Shown here: positions 16,819 through 26,900 of the stretch, piece by piece | Layout: each line of letters begins with the position of its first letter | Numbering within the stretch: the first letter of the stretch is position 1 | Assembly (NCBI RefSeq): GCF_014696355.1 | Contig: NZ_JACJQA010000028.1 | Location: 248,001-312,000, forward strand | Length of the DNA: 64,000 bases | DNA from: Pseudanabaena sp. FACHB-1998 | Lineage (GTDB): Bacteria; Cyanobacteriota; Cyanobacteriia; Pseudanabaenales; Pseudanabaenaceae | Direction: 5' to 3' | Notes under the pieces: model-generated | The model's input: only the letters and a program-made list of their open reading frames with translations | What the model was told of the DNA's origin: nothing | The model's database searches: none | Translations under genes and position numbers: made by a program

Positions 16819-17931
16819 TTATTTTGCTAAAAATGAATGCACTAGCTCTAGGATACGCTGACTCGATTGACCATCGCCAAAAGGGTTGGCAATATTTGCC
16901 ATTTGCTCATAGGCTTGGCGATCGCCTAATAACTTAGAGGCGGCTGCCACAATATCCTCGCTTTCTGTGCCGACCAGCTTACTTGTACCTGCGGTAACCG
17001 CTTCAGGGCGCTCCGTAGTAGTTCGCAAGACTAACACAGGTTTACCAAGACTCGGAGCCTCCTCTTGCAATCCGCCCGAATCACTCATGATCAGATAACA
17101 ACGTTGCATCGCGCCGACCAGCTGTTCATAGTCCAATGGTTCAATTAAAAAAATGCGCGGATGATTGCCTAGGGTTGTTTTTAAAGGCTCTCGCACCACA
17201 GGATTAAGATGCATCGGTAACACCAACGCCACATCAGGGAAATCCGCCAAGATCTTTAACCAAGCTTGCATAATCTGCTCTAACGGTTGTCCCCAATTTT
17301 CGCGACGATGCACCGTGGCAAGGATAACCCGATGGCTTGCCCAATCTAAGCCCTGAATTTCGCATTGAGGCGATCGCCCTGACACATAGAGCAAAGCATC
17401 AATTACCGTATTTCCTGTATTGTGAATTCCTATTTTCACTCCCGATGTTTGCAAATTCGCTACAGAGGCCCCTGTAGGCGCAAAATGGAGTTGGGCGATT
17501 TGGGAAACTAGGCGGCGATTGGCTTCTTCAGGAAAAGGATTGAAGAGATTGTCTGTCCGCAATCCTGCTTCGACATGACCGATAGGAATTTGCTGATAAA
17601 AGGCAGCTAAAGCGGCGGCAAAGGCGGTGGTCGTATCGCCTTGGACTAACACCATATCAGGTTTAATTTCTTTATAGAGATTCTCTAATCCCACTAAGCT
17701 ATTGCAGGTAATCTCCGTGAGAGTTTGCTTTGGCTTCATGATCTCTAGGTCATAATCCGCCTTAAGTTTAAATAATTGCATCACCTGCTCTACCATCTCG
17801 CGATGCTGCCCCGTTGAGACTACGGAAGTTTTAAATAAAGGGCTATTTTGGAAAGTGTGAATTACAGGTGCTAGTTTAATTGCCTCGGGGCGAGTGCCTA
17901 GGGTAATACAGACATGAAATTGGTTTGGCAA
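16819..17931 (-). CDS. wecB: UDP-N-acetylglucosamine 2-epimerase (non-hydrolysing)
   Basis: 370 residues. Family motifs: 'TLGTRPEAIKLAPVI', 'STGQHREMVEQV', 'VQGDTTTAFAAALAAFY', 'GHVEAGLRT', 'FPEEANRRLVSQIA', 'TVHRRENWG', 'SDSGGLQEEAPSLGKPVLVLR'. It interconverts UDP-GlcNAc and UDP-ManNAc for envelope polysaccharide in the cytoplasm. It is probably monocistronic and precedes the binding-protein gene on the same strand. Confidence 0.96.
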   Translation of the reverse strand: MPNQFHVCITLGTRPEAIKLAPVIHTFQNSPLFKTSVVSTGQHREMVEQVMQLFKLKADYDLEIMKPKQTLTEITCNSLVGLENLYKEIKPDMVLVQGDTTTAFAAALAAFYQQIPIGHVEAGLRTDNLFNPFPEEANRRLVSQIAQLHFAPTGASVANLQTSGVKIGIHNTGNTVIDALLYVSGRSPQCEIQGLDWASHRVILATVHRRENWGQPLEQIMQAWLKILADFPDVALVLPMHLNPVVREPLKTTLGNHPRIFLIEPLDYEQLVGAMQRCYLIMSDSGGLQEEAPSLGKPVLVLRTTTERPEAVTAGTSKLVGTESEDIVAAASKLLGDRQAYEQMANIANPFGDGQSSQRILELVHSFLAK

Positions 17932-17984
17932 AATAATCTCTCTTAGAAATAGTTAATCTGGCAAATTATACCAATGTAGCCACA

Positions 17985-18088
17985 TCCAGCGCTTTGCGCT
18001 CCCACCCAAAGCCCAATAAATTTTTTGAAAGTCTTACTCTGTAACACTTTCAAAAAATTTATTGAGATTTGTCCAATCAGAAATTTCT
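17985..18088. repeat. TTACAG-family element overlapping the 5' region of the efflux operon
   Basis: The left end CCAGCGCTTTGCGCTCCCACC is followed by a 19-bp stem (18014-18064). The right flank ATTTGTCCAATCAGAAATTTCT ends where the adaptor ATG begins, so the element forms the leader of that mRNA. Confidence 0.75.
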
Positions 18089-19564
18089 ATGAATGAACGT
18101 TTTATCGAGTATAAGAGTCTAAAGCCTTTAGCTATTAACATAACTTCTATGCAATCAGAGAAACAGCTAGAACCCAAGGAAGTAAATACAACTGAGGACT
18201 TATCCATTTCCTCTGATGAACTTGATATTCCTCCAAAATCATTTATAGGACGTTGGTGGAAACCTGTGGCGATCGTTTTAGTCTTAGCGGCACTGGGTGG
18301 CGGCGGCTACTATGCCTACACCCAAATGACCGCACCCGCCATTAATCAAGGAAGTCGTAAGCGCGATCGTTTGATTACGGTTAAGCGCGTCGATCTGCCA
18401 ATTATTGTCACCGCAAACGGAACTATTCAGCCTGAGAAGTCGATCAACGTTAGCCCTAAAAGTTCGGGAAGACTCAAGAGCTTATTGGTGAAAGAAGGGC
18501 AAAGCGTAACTGCGGGGCAGATTCTTGCCTATATGGATGAGTCGAATACTCTGGGGCAAATTACGCAGGCGGATGGTCAGTTAGCCTCCGCCCAAGCAAG
18601 TTTAGAATTATTAAAAGCGGGAAATCGTTCTCAAGATATTGCCCAAGCTCGAGCAAACCTCAACAATGCTTTGGCGACGCTGGAACAATCAGAGATTGTC
18701 TATCGCCAAAATCAACAGCTTTACAAAGAAGGGGCGATCGCCTCACGGGATCTCGATAGTGCGAGAACCACGACGGAAGCCAATAGTGCGAGGGTAAACC
18801 AAGCGAGAGAAGCCTTATCTTTGCAACAGGCGGGAGCGCGTCCTGAAGAAATAGATCGTGCCGAGGCGCAAGTTGTAGCCGCCGCAGGTTCGCTGCAATC
18901 GGTGCAATCGCAATTGGAGGATACGATTATTCGCGCTCCCTTTGATGGCGTGGTGGTGAGAAAATATGCAGACCCCGGAGCCTTCGTGACTCCGACGACT
19001 TCAGGCAGTTCGGTGAGTTCGGCAACCGCTTCTTCGATTTTGGCTCTAGCGAGTAACAATCAAGTTGTGGCAAATGTGGCGGAGTCGAATATTGCTCAGA
19101 TAGCGATCGGGCAGGAGGTGTCTCTCCAAGTTGATGCCTATCCTAATAAAAAATTCCGTGGTCGGGTCGTTTCCATTTCTCCACAGGCGATCGTGAACCA
19201 GAATGTAACTAGCTTTGAAGTTAAAGCCGAAATTACTTCTCAGGACAAGAAAATGTTGCGATCGGGGATGAATGCGAGTTTGGAATTTAAAGCAGGGCAA
19301 CTCAAAGATATTTTAGTTGTGCCGACAGTGGGGATCGTCAGACAGCAGGGTAGTACAGGTGTTTACGTTAAAACCGATCAGAGTGAAACTCCTGTATTTA
19401 CTCCCATTGAAACAGGTGTCACCGTTGATGACAAAACGGAAGTTAAGTCTGGCTTAACTGGTAACGAAAAGATATATGTATCTTTTCCTGAAGGATCTCG
19501 CCCCCGCTCTAATCCTAGCGGAATTCCGGGGCTATCGCCTTCGCCGCAGAGAAGTAGAGGTTGA
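18089..19564 (+). CDS. MacA/HlyD-like efflux adaptor (RND/MacB-type periplasmic subunit)
   Basis: 491 residues from the ATG at 18089; a TTG at 18062 lies in the stem-loop and another ATG is at 18149. The membrane anchor is 'KPVAIVLVLAALGGGGYYAYT' (~63-83). The lipoyl parts 'GTIQPEKSINVSPKSSGRLKSLLVKEGQSV' and 'DTIIRAPFDGVVVRKYADPGAFV' flank an alpha-helical hairpin. The C-terminal barrel carries 'LRSGMNASLEFKAG'. It bridges the MacB-like exporter encoded downstream to the outer membrane. It is the first gene of a three-gene unit. Confidence 0.9.
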   Translation: MNERFIEYKSLKPLAINITSMQSEKQLEPKEVNTTEDLSISSDELDIPPKSFIGRWWKPVAIVLVLAALGGGGYYAYTQMTAPAINQGSRKRDRLITVKRVDLPIIVTANGTIQPEKSINVSPKSSGRLKSLLVKEGQSVTAGQILAYMDESNTLGQITQADGQLASAQASLELLKAGNRSQDIAQARANLNNALATLEQSEIVYRQNQQLYKEGAIASRDLDSARTTTEANSARVNQAREALSLQQAGARPEEIDRAEAQVVAAAGSLQSVQSQLEDTIIRAPFDGVVVRKYADPGAFVTPTTSGSSVSSATASSILALASNNQVVANVAESNIAQIAIGQEVSLQVDAYPNKKFRGRVVSISPQAIVNQNVTSFEVKAEITSQDKKMLRSGMNASLEFKAGQLKDILVVPTVGIVRQQGSTGVYVKTDQSETPVFTPIETGVTVDDKTEVKSGLTGNEKIYVSFPEGSRPRSNPSGIPGLSPSPQRSRG

Positions 19565-19598
19565 GGAACAGCAATCATCAGAGAGTCGCTCAAAAGCT

Positions 19599-20888
19599 AT
19601 GCAATTATCGAAGTCTCAACCGAAAACACCGATCGCTAAATCACGGATTAAAGTCGCCAAGGTTCCCTTTGCCGAAATCCTGACGATGGCGGCGGAATCT
19701 CTATGGAATAATCGTTTACGAACGGCTCTAACCATGCTGGGCGTAATTATTGGTATCGCAGCCGTAATTGCGATTACATCTGTAGGGCAAGGGATTCAAA
19801 AGGCTACAGAAACTCAGCTACAAGCCCTTGGCACAAATTCGATTAATGTCCTCACAGGTTCAGCGCGGATAGGTGGGATTAATCAGGGAGGTGGATCTGC
19901 TTCTGCTTTAACCTTAGAGGATGCTCAAGCTGTGGCAAAAGCACCTGCGGTTAAGCTAGTATCTCCTTATTTGCAGCGAACCCGTCAAGTAGCCTATGGA
20001 GGTCAAAACACTTCTACATCTGTAATTGGAACAGATATTAATTATTCTCCAATTCGCAATACTTTCCCAAATGAGGGAAGATATTTCGAGCAGGCAGACA
20101 TTGATAATGCGAAGTCAGTGATCGTTCTTGGGGCAAAGGTTCGCTCTGATTTGTTTGGAGGAGAAAATGCTCTAGGTGAAAGAGTTAGGATTCAGGGAGA
20201 ACAATATCAAGTAATTGGAGTGATGGAACCGAAGGGTTCGGCTGGAGGTTTCGATCAGGACGATCGCGTATATATTCCTTTAAAAAATATGTCAGCTCGA
20301 CAGGTTGGTAATAATGCTTTGCAAGGGATTTCCGTAAGTGGTTTTTGGGTACAAGCTCTTGATGAATCAGAAATCGAAGCGGCTCAATTCCAATTAACTA
20401 ATCTCTTACGTCTGCGCCACAAGATTTACCCACCTCAGCCCGATGACTTTCGGATTGTCAATCAAACGGATATTGTCAGTGCCTTTACAAATATTGTCGG
20501 ATTGCTAACTCTCATGGTCGGCGCGATCGCCGCTATATCCCTAATCGTTGGCGGGATCGGCATCGCCAATATCATGCTAGTTTCTGTGGTCGAGCGTACT
20601 CGCGAAATCGGGGTACGCAAAGCTCTAGGAGCAACGCGAGCCGCGATTCTCAATCAGTTTCTGACTGAGGCTATTTTAGTTTCAGGGCTGGGGGGAATAG
20701 TGGGGATTGGCTTAGGAGTAGCGATCGCCTATGGATCAGCAACAATTTTTCAATTTCCTTTTCTGATATCAATTTGGGCAGTTTTGGCTGGTTTCGGCTT
20801 ATCGATGATTGTGGGACTAGTGGCCGGGGTAATTCCCGCCCGTAGTGCTGCCAAGCTCGATCCTATTCAAGCCCTTAGAAGTGATTAG
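19599..20888 (+). CDS. MacB/FtsX-type ABC transporter permease
   Basis: 429 residues from the ATG at 19599; the frame extends upstream inside the adaptor gene but without family character. Layout: N-terminal membrane segment ('NRLRTALTMLGVIIGIAAVIAITSV'), a large periplasmic MacB-PCD domain, then three C-terminal membrane segments, with the FtsX signature 'VERTREIGVRKALGATRAAILNQFLTEA'. Unlike E. coli MacB, the ATPase is encoded by a separate gene. The start is 34 bp after the adaptor stop. Confidence 0.92.
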   Translation: MQLSKSQPKTPIAKSRIKVAKVPFAEILTMAAESLWNNRLRTALTMLGVIIGIAAVIAITSVGQGIQKATETQLQALGTNSINVLTGSARIGGINQGGGSASALTLEDAQAVAKAPAVKLVSPYLQRTRQVAYGGQNTSTSVIGTDINYSPIRNTFPNEGRYFEQADIDNAKSVIVLGAKVRSDLFGGENALGERVRIQGEQYQVIGVMEPKGSAGGFDQDDRVYIPLKNMSARQVGNNALQGISVSGFWVQALDESEIEAAQFQLTNLLRLRHKIYPPQPDDFRIVNQTDIVSAFTNIVGLLTLMVGAIAAISLIVGGIGIANIMLVSVVERTREIGVRKALGATRAAILNQFLTEAILVSGLGGIVGIGLGVAIAYGSATIFQFPFLISIWAVLAGFGLSMIVGLVAGVIPARSAAKLDPIQALRSD

Positions 20889-20895
20889 CAAAATT

Positions 20896-20932
20896 ATTTT
20901 CGGTTTCGATGCTTCGCATCGAAACCGAAAAT
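20896..20932. repeat. Perfect 17-bp stem-loop inside the efflux operon
   Basis: ATTTTCGGTTTCGATGC-TTC-complement, between the permease stop and the ATPase start. It may lower or stabilise part of the transcript (inference). Confidence 0.8.
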
Positions 20933-20946
20933 TAGTGAGAAATATT

Positions 20947-21612
20947 ATGATTCGTTTAGAAAATATCCGCAAAGCCTACCGACTCGGTGAAGTTGATGTT
21001 CCCGTTCTCAAAGGGATAGATCTCGAAATTCAGTCAGGAGAATATGCCGCAATCATGGGGATGTCAGGCTCAGGCAAATCCACCCTTATGAATATCATCG
21101 GCTGCCTCGATCGCCCGACTAAAGGGAAATATTATCTCGAAGATCGAGAGTTAACCACCTATAACGATGATGAACTCGCCTATATTCGCAATCGTCGCAT
21201 TGGATTTGTATTTCAGCAATTTAATCTACTATCGCGTTCCACGGCGATTGAGAATGTGATGTTGCCGATGATTTATTCTAATATTCCCAAAGAGAAGCGT
21301 TGTCGTCTTGCCACTGAAGCCTTAACGAAAGTGGGACTTGGCGATCGCATGGCTAATCGTCCTAATCAACTATCAGGTGGACAACAGCAACGGGTCGCGA
21401 TCGCTCGCGCCTTAGCCAATCGACCTGCCTTAATTCTTGCCGATGAGCCAACGGGAGCCTTAGACACGCAAACATCCCATGAGGTGATGAATTTGCTGGC
21501 TGACTTAAATGAGCAAGGGATTACGATTGTGTTAGTAACTCACGAGCCAGATGTCGCTGAAAGAACTCGCCGCATTATTCGTATTCAAGATGGGTTAATC
21601 TGCTCGACTTAA
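20947..21612 (+). CDS. MacB/LolD-type ABC transporter ATPase
   Basis: 221 residues from the ATG at 20947; an upstream extension to 20845 would run through the stem-loop and the permease end and is not supported. Walker A '[15 protein letters not shown]', Q-loop 'FVFQQFNLL', signature '[15 protein letters not shown]', Walker B '[12 protein letters not shown]' and H-switch 'VTHEPDVA' are all intact. It energises the MacB-like permease. Confidence 0.95.
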   Translation: MIRLENIRKAYRLGEVDVPVLKGIDLEIQSGEYAAIMGMSGSGKSTLMNIIGCLDRPTKGKYYLEDRELTTYNDDELAYIRNRRIGFVFQQFNLLSRSTAIENVMLPMIYSNIPKEKRCRLATEALTKVGLGDRMANRPNQLSGGQQQRVAIARALANRPALILADEPTGALDTQTSHEVMNLLADLNEQGITIVLVTHEPDVAERTRRIIRIQDGLICST

Positions 21613-21633
21613 GAAACCATTTAAGAATTGTCT

Positions 21634-21858
21634 AGATCCCCCCAGCCCTCCTTAAAAAGGCGTTAATATACTTGACACACTTTACAAATTCTTACCCCCC
21701 TCAGTCCCCCCTTGGAAGGGGGGAAGTCTGAGTTCTCCCCCTTCCAAGGGGGAGTTAGAGGGGGTTCTAGATATTTGGTGTGTCAAGTATATGAACGCCC
21801 TTAAAAAGGGGGGAGAATTAAATTCTTCCCCCTTTTTAAGGGGGATTGAGGGGGATCT
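21634..21858. repeat. Palindromic element (outer) interrupted by a second element
   Basis: AGATCCCCCCAGCCCTCCTTAAAAAGG on the left mirrors CCCTTTTTAAGGGGGATTGAGGGGGATCT on the right. Joining the two parts across the inserted element gives a ~76-bp near-palindrome centred on GAATTAAATTC. Confidence 0.8.
21661..21797. mobile_element. 137-bp MITE-like element with 20-bp terminal inverted repeats
   Basis: The left end CGTTAATATACTTGACACAC and the complement of the right end CGTTCATATACTTGACACAC differ at one base. It is flanked by CCTTAAAAAGG at 21650-21660 and 21799-21809, probably a target duplication. The interior holds further inverted repeats of the CCCCCTTGGAAGGGGG type. No coding capacity. 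Confidence 0.82.
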
Positions 21859-21889
21859 CTTAAGGCTTTCAATCATTTGATTGGAAAGT

Positions 21890-21950
21890 GCAATAAAGTC
21901 CAGAGAGGAAGGCGGCGCGAAGCACCGCCTTCCTCTTTGGACTTTATTGC
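21890..21950. terminator. 29-bp stem-loop at the end of the GGDEF-EAL gene
   Basis: GCAATAAAGTCCAGAGAGG... around a GAA loop, one mismatch. It contains the stop codon of the minus-strand gene at 21944. Confidence 0.8.
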
Positions 21951-23755
21951 GAAGGGCTAACTATACCTTTGATTAATAAATCTCTAGCGGCTTCAGCACT
22001 CAGAGGTTTAGAAAATAAATAACCCTGACAGAAATCACAATTTAGTTCGCAAATTTGATCTAGTTGCTCTTGCGTTTCCACACCTTCCGCGATCGTACAC
22101 ATATCAAGACTCTTAGCTAAAGCAATAATCGCTCTAATAATTTCCACATTCTTCCCATGCTTCCCAATTCTCATAATAAAAGAACGATCTATTTTTAGAT
22201 GGTCGATGGGTAGGCGATGAAGATAACTAAGCGAAGAGTAACCTGTGCCAAAGTCATCAATACTTAATTGAATATGACGCTCTTGTAACTGCTCAATGAT
22301 CCTGCCTGCAAACCCCGCATTTTCCATAATGTCACTTTCCGTAATCTCCAGCCTTAAGCACTGCCCATCAATATTTGTTTCCAGCAAAATTAGATCGATC
22401 TGCTCTAGCAAATTAAAACTCATGAAGTGTTTCACCGAGAGATTAACACTCATGGTTAGAGATAGTTCGCAAATTCCCTCATTTTGCCAACTTCTCAACT
22501 GCTGACAAGCTTGGCGTAACACAAATAAATCGATCGCTGTTACTAACCCCGTCTCCTCAGCGATCGGAATAAAATTATTGGGAGTGATGATTCCTTTCAG
22601 GGGTTGATTCCATCGAACTAAAGCTTCAAAGGAAGTGATTTTGTTAGTTTTTAATTCCACTATTGGTTGGAAATAAGTGATTAGCTCATTGCGTTCTATG
22701 GCTTGCCTGAGTTCTGACTCTAGCTGAAAATTGCTAAAAGCCCGTCGATGCATAGTTGGCTCAAACAATTGATAACAAGCCTTGCCATTTGCCTTGGCGC
22801 GATACATGGCAGTATCAGCATCCCGCAAAATATGCTCAGGTTGTTTGTATATTTCATTGCCCATGACAATGCCAATACTGACATTCGTAAATACTTGATA
22901 GACCCCTATTTGAAAGGGAGTCGCTAGTTCCCGATGAATATCATTGGCGATTTTAGTTGCTTCTTCGGGCGCATGGATATCTTGGAGCAAGATCGTAAAC
23001 TCATCGCCGCCGAGCCGACAAAGGGTAGTGCCGGGGCGAAGGCATAACTCAATGCGCCTTGCAATTAGCACCAATAGTTGATCGCCTACTAAATGCCCCA
23101 AGGAATCATTGACAGACTGAAAGCGATCGCAATCTAAAAATAAAACCGCAAAATGTGAGCCAGTCTGCTGATGTACCTGCTGAAGTAACTGCTCTAAATT
23201 CTTCATAAACCAAGTGCGGTTTGGTAGACCTGTGAGGACATCATGCAAAGCTAGATGCAAAAGTCTTTCTTGGACTTGTAAACGCTCGGCGATTTCTTTT
23301 TCGAGTTGGGCAGTACGTTGGCGCACACGTAGCTCAAGTTCGGCATTGAGTTTGTTAATTTCTTTTTGAGCTTCACGCAAGCTCAAATGGGTTTGGATAC
23401 GCGCTAAAACTTCTTCTAGCTGAAAGGGCTTAGTAATATAGTCAACTCCCCCCACACTAAAGGCTTTGACTTTGTCCAACACCTCATCTAAGGCACTCAG
23501 AAAAATCACAGGAATATCACAGGTCTGCTCATTTGCCTTGAGGCGCTGGCAGACTTCGTAGCCATCAATATTCGGCATCATGATGTCTAGCAAAATCAGA
23601 TCGGGCTTAGCGGCTTGGGCTACGGTCATAGCCATTAAGCCGTCGGTTACGCTACGAACTTTATAGCCCTGCTCGGTCAAAGTTGTTGATAGAAACCGCA
23701 AGTTATTGGGCGTATCGTCAACTATGAGTATGTCTCCACTGTATTCTCTAGTCAT
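21944..23755 (-). CDS. Response regulator with GGDEF and EAL domains
   Basis: 603 residues: receiver (~1-125, phosphoacceptor in 'LILLDIMMPNIDGYE', K in 'YITKPFQLEEV'), a coiled coil (~130-165), GGDEF (~170-330; intact 'LCRLGGDEFTILLQ') and EAL (~345-595; intact 'SFEALVRW', 'DDFGTGYSSLSYL'). With both motifs intact it could make and break c-di-GMP; which dominates cannot be read from sequence. It lies 146 bp downstream of a giant hybrid kinase on the same strand and is a natural candidate for its output. Confidence 0.95.
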   Translation of the reverse strand: MTREYSGDILIVDDTPNNLRFLSTTLTEQGYKVRSVTDGLMAMTVAQAAKPDLILLDIMMPNIDGYEVCQRLKANEQTCDIPVIFLSALDEVLDKVKAFSVGGVDYITKPFQLEEVLARIQTHLSLREAQKEINKLNAELELRVRQRTAQLEKEIAERLQVQERLLHLALHDVLTGLPNRTWFMKNLEQLLQQVHQQTGSHFAVLFLDCDRFQSVNDSLGHLVGDQLLVLIARRIELCLRPGTTLCRLGGDEFTILLQDIHAPEEATKIANDIHRELATPFQIGVYQVFTNVSIGIVMGNEIYKQPEHILRDADTAMYRAKANGKACYQLFEPTMHRRAFSNFQLESELRQAIERNELITYFQPIVELKTNKITSFEALVRWNQPLKGIITPNNFIPIAEETGLVTAIDLFVLRQACQQLRSWQNEGICELSLTMSVNLSVKHFMSFNLLEQIDLILLETNIDGQCLRLEITESDIMENAGFAGRIIEQLQERHIQLSIDDFGTGYSSLSYLHRLPIDHLKIDRSFIMRIGKHGKNVEIIRAIIALAKSLDMCTIAEGVETQEQLDQICELNCDFCQGYLFSKPLSAEAARDLLIKGIVSPSQ

Positions 23756-23856
23756 TGGTTAGCCGCACCCATGAAGTTATTACTTAAAGCCCTTTAAATG
23801 ACTAGTCATTGAATATTTTATTGCGTTTATGGCGATCGCTGCTCTGGTTGATTTAT

Positions 23857-23909
23857 AAAACTGAAAAGATATTTATAGCGCGAAGCGGGGCAAATATCTT
23901 TTCAGTTTT
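23857..23909. repeat. Stem-loop at the end of the hybrid kinase gene
   Basis: 18-bp arms AAAACTGAAAAGATATTT with a 17-nt loop. It contains the stop codon at 23902-23904. Confidence 0.75.
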
Positions 23910-26900
23910 CAAGAGCTTGCTGCGTTAAATTCATAAGCTGAGTATAGCAAAAATTATCGACAAGGCTGACTAAAGACTGAATTAAAACAGTGTTATTTAT
24001 GGGAATTTCCTTGATTAAATCTGCGATTAATTCATTGTCGGCAAGGGTGGCGGCTTGATAAAGTCGAGCATTCCAACTATCGGACATGTGACAGAGATGA
24101 GCTTGGAGATTAGATTCTAAGATCGCTAAATCATCACTCTCGTTTTTAGTTCTATCGGTCTCCGTTTCGTATAGATAAATTACCCCTAAATACTCGGCTA
24201 ATTTATCTAAAATGAGCGACTCCCGAAAAGGTTTACGCACAAAATCATCGCAACCTGCCGATAGAATAATCGCTTTCTCCTCTTCCAAGGCACTGGCTGT
24301 GAGGGCAATAATCACCGTAGCCTGTCCCTTGAGATGGGATTTAATCTGGCGGGTGGCTTCATATCCGTCCATAACGGGCATCCGCATATCCATCCAGATT
24401 AGGTGTGGTTGCCATTCCTCCCAAATCGCGATCGCTTGAGCGCCATTTTCTGCTTCGCGGACTTGGAAGCCTACAGCTTCTAGCAACTTAACCAATAAGT
24501 GCCGACTTTCCCAACGATCTTCTACCACTAGGAGCCGATATTCGGACTGATTAGGAGCTAAACCCATCACATAGCGTTCGGGCGATCGCTCCGCAATCGT
24601 ACTGCTTGGGGGGATGTGGATAGGCAGGAGGAGCCGAAAAACGCTGCCATTACCTAATTTGCTGGTGACTGTAATTGCACCTCCTAATAATTCGGCAAAT
24701 TTACGGCTAATTGGTAAGCCCAGCCCTGTACCTTCGGAGGCAAGTTTACCGATATCGGTTTGCTCAAAGGCTTCAAAAATCTTTTCTAAGAGATGAGATG
24801 GAATCCCATCACCCGTGTCCGCGATCGCCAATCTTAAAAAGATAGGGGAATCCATAGGAGGAGGCTCGAGATCATTATTGGCTAAGTTTTCTAGGTTGGC
24901 TAATTCTAGAAAACTGTCCCTTGGGTCTAAGACTTCCACGGATAAGGTAATGGAACCTACATTGGTAAATTTAATCGCATTGCTAAGTAGATTTATTAAA
25001 ATCTGTCGTAATTTTCCTTCATCGGTATTAATCCATTGCGGAGTTTCTCGCGATCGCTTAAAGGTTAATTGCAAAGACTTAGAATTAGCTTTAAGCCGAA
25101 ACATTTTCTCTAGGGTATCGAGTAAATGGTAGAGGTCAAAGCTATTGAGATTTAAGCTGATGCGTCCAGATTCAATTTTGGACATATCTAAAACATCATT
25201 AATTAATTCCAGTAAATGTTCGCCACTGTCATAGATAATCCGTAGATAGGATCGGTGGCTATCGCGCAATCCTGTATCCCGCGCCATCAGTTGTGTAAAT
25301 CCAAGGATGGCATTGAGCGGCGTTCTTAGTTCATGGCTCATATTGGCTAAAAACTGCCCCTTAGCGTGGCTAGCGTCTTCAGCTATTTGTTTTGCTTGCT
25401 TGAGTTGTTGTTCAGTTTTTTTGCGATCGCTAATATCCGTGGCGACCCAAATCACCGTATCTTGATCGATTGGCGAAATACTCGCATCCCACCAAAGCAG
25501 GTGCTGATCGTTACCTCTACTTGATGGCAAAGCGTATTCGATATGAGAAGTTTGTTGAGTATCTAATACCTTCTGGATATGGGTGGTTAATAGTTCCACA
25601 TATTCGGGAGGATAAATTTCCGATGGTAATTTGCCAAGTACTTCTTCGGGGATGAGCCAGCTTACTAACTCGCGCCGAGTTTGGGGAATTTTGATAATTC
25701 TTCCTAAGCGATCGCGCACTAAGATCACTTCATCCATGGCAGCAAATAGAGCCGTCATTTCCGCATTGGTGGTTTTAAGCTTTTCCTCCGATTGCTTGCG
25801 ATCAATCCCGATGGCGATCGCATTGGCTACGGATTCGATAATTTGAATATCCATACGAAGATGGGATTGGGAGATTAATAGCATCACGCCAATACCTCTA
25901 TCTTTTAGCATTAGAGGAAATCCGACGATGGATACAATCCCTTCATTTTGGAGCCATACTTGATCGGCTTCCGTTAACTCATCAAAAATTATTTCTGTGA
26001 GGAGTGGTTGGAGACTTCCTTTAATAATCGCCAAGATTTTGTCCGAAGGGATGAGCAAGCGAAGGCGGTTGCTATCGATTTGATTAAACTGACCCGCACT
26101 TGCTTGGATCTCTAATGCATCCCCTCGGACATTAATTGTCCAAATATGGGCAAAAGCTACTTGCATATGTCGCCATAGGGATTCCACATAGGATTGAATG
26201 ACTTCTTCTAAGGTAATCATTTGGGTAGAAGCTGCTCCAATTTCCGCCATCAAGATCGACAGATGGACGCGCTCAAGGAGTTGAGATTCAACTTGTTTGC
26301 GATCGCTAATATCAAAAATTGCTCCATCGAGCCAGAGCAATTGGTCGTTGCTGAATACCCCTTGTCCCTTCTCGTACAACCAATGGATATTGCCTTGGGC
26401 ATCAATAATGCGGAATTCAATAATATAGGGATGGCGGCAAATTAAAGCTTCATCGACAACTCTTTCCACCATCTCCCGATCTTCAGGATGAATGATGCTT
26501 GCCCAAGTGCGTTTGGTATTGCCAATAAAGTCTTGAGGTTGATAGCCAGTAATTTCCGTAACGGCTCCGCCTAAAAACTCCATTGTCCAATCGCGATCGC
26601 AAGAGCAACGATAGAGAATCCCCGTGAGATTAGAAATTAAACTCCTAAACTTCTCTTGTGAGGTCTGTAAATCTAAAGTACGCTCTTGAATCCGCCGTTC
26701 TAAACCCTCATTAGCATTTTCTAATTCTGCAAAGGATTGCTTTAATTGAGTTGCCATTTGATTAAAGGCTTGAGAGAGAAGATCAAGTTCCTTAATCTTA
26801 GTGGTGGGGACTTCCCGTTCTAGTTCTCCATTGGCAAGGGCTTGGCTTGCCAAGGTTAGGCGACGCAAGGATTTATTAATATATTGCGTAGTGAAAAGCC

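Noticed and set aside
21634-21858. CRISPR-like array because of repeated C/G tracts
   Set aside because: The repeats are inverted and nested, not direct with spacers. No cas genes are near.
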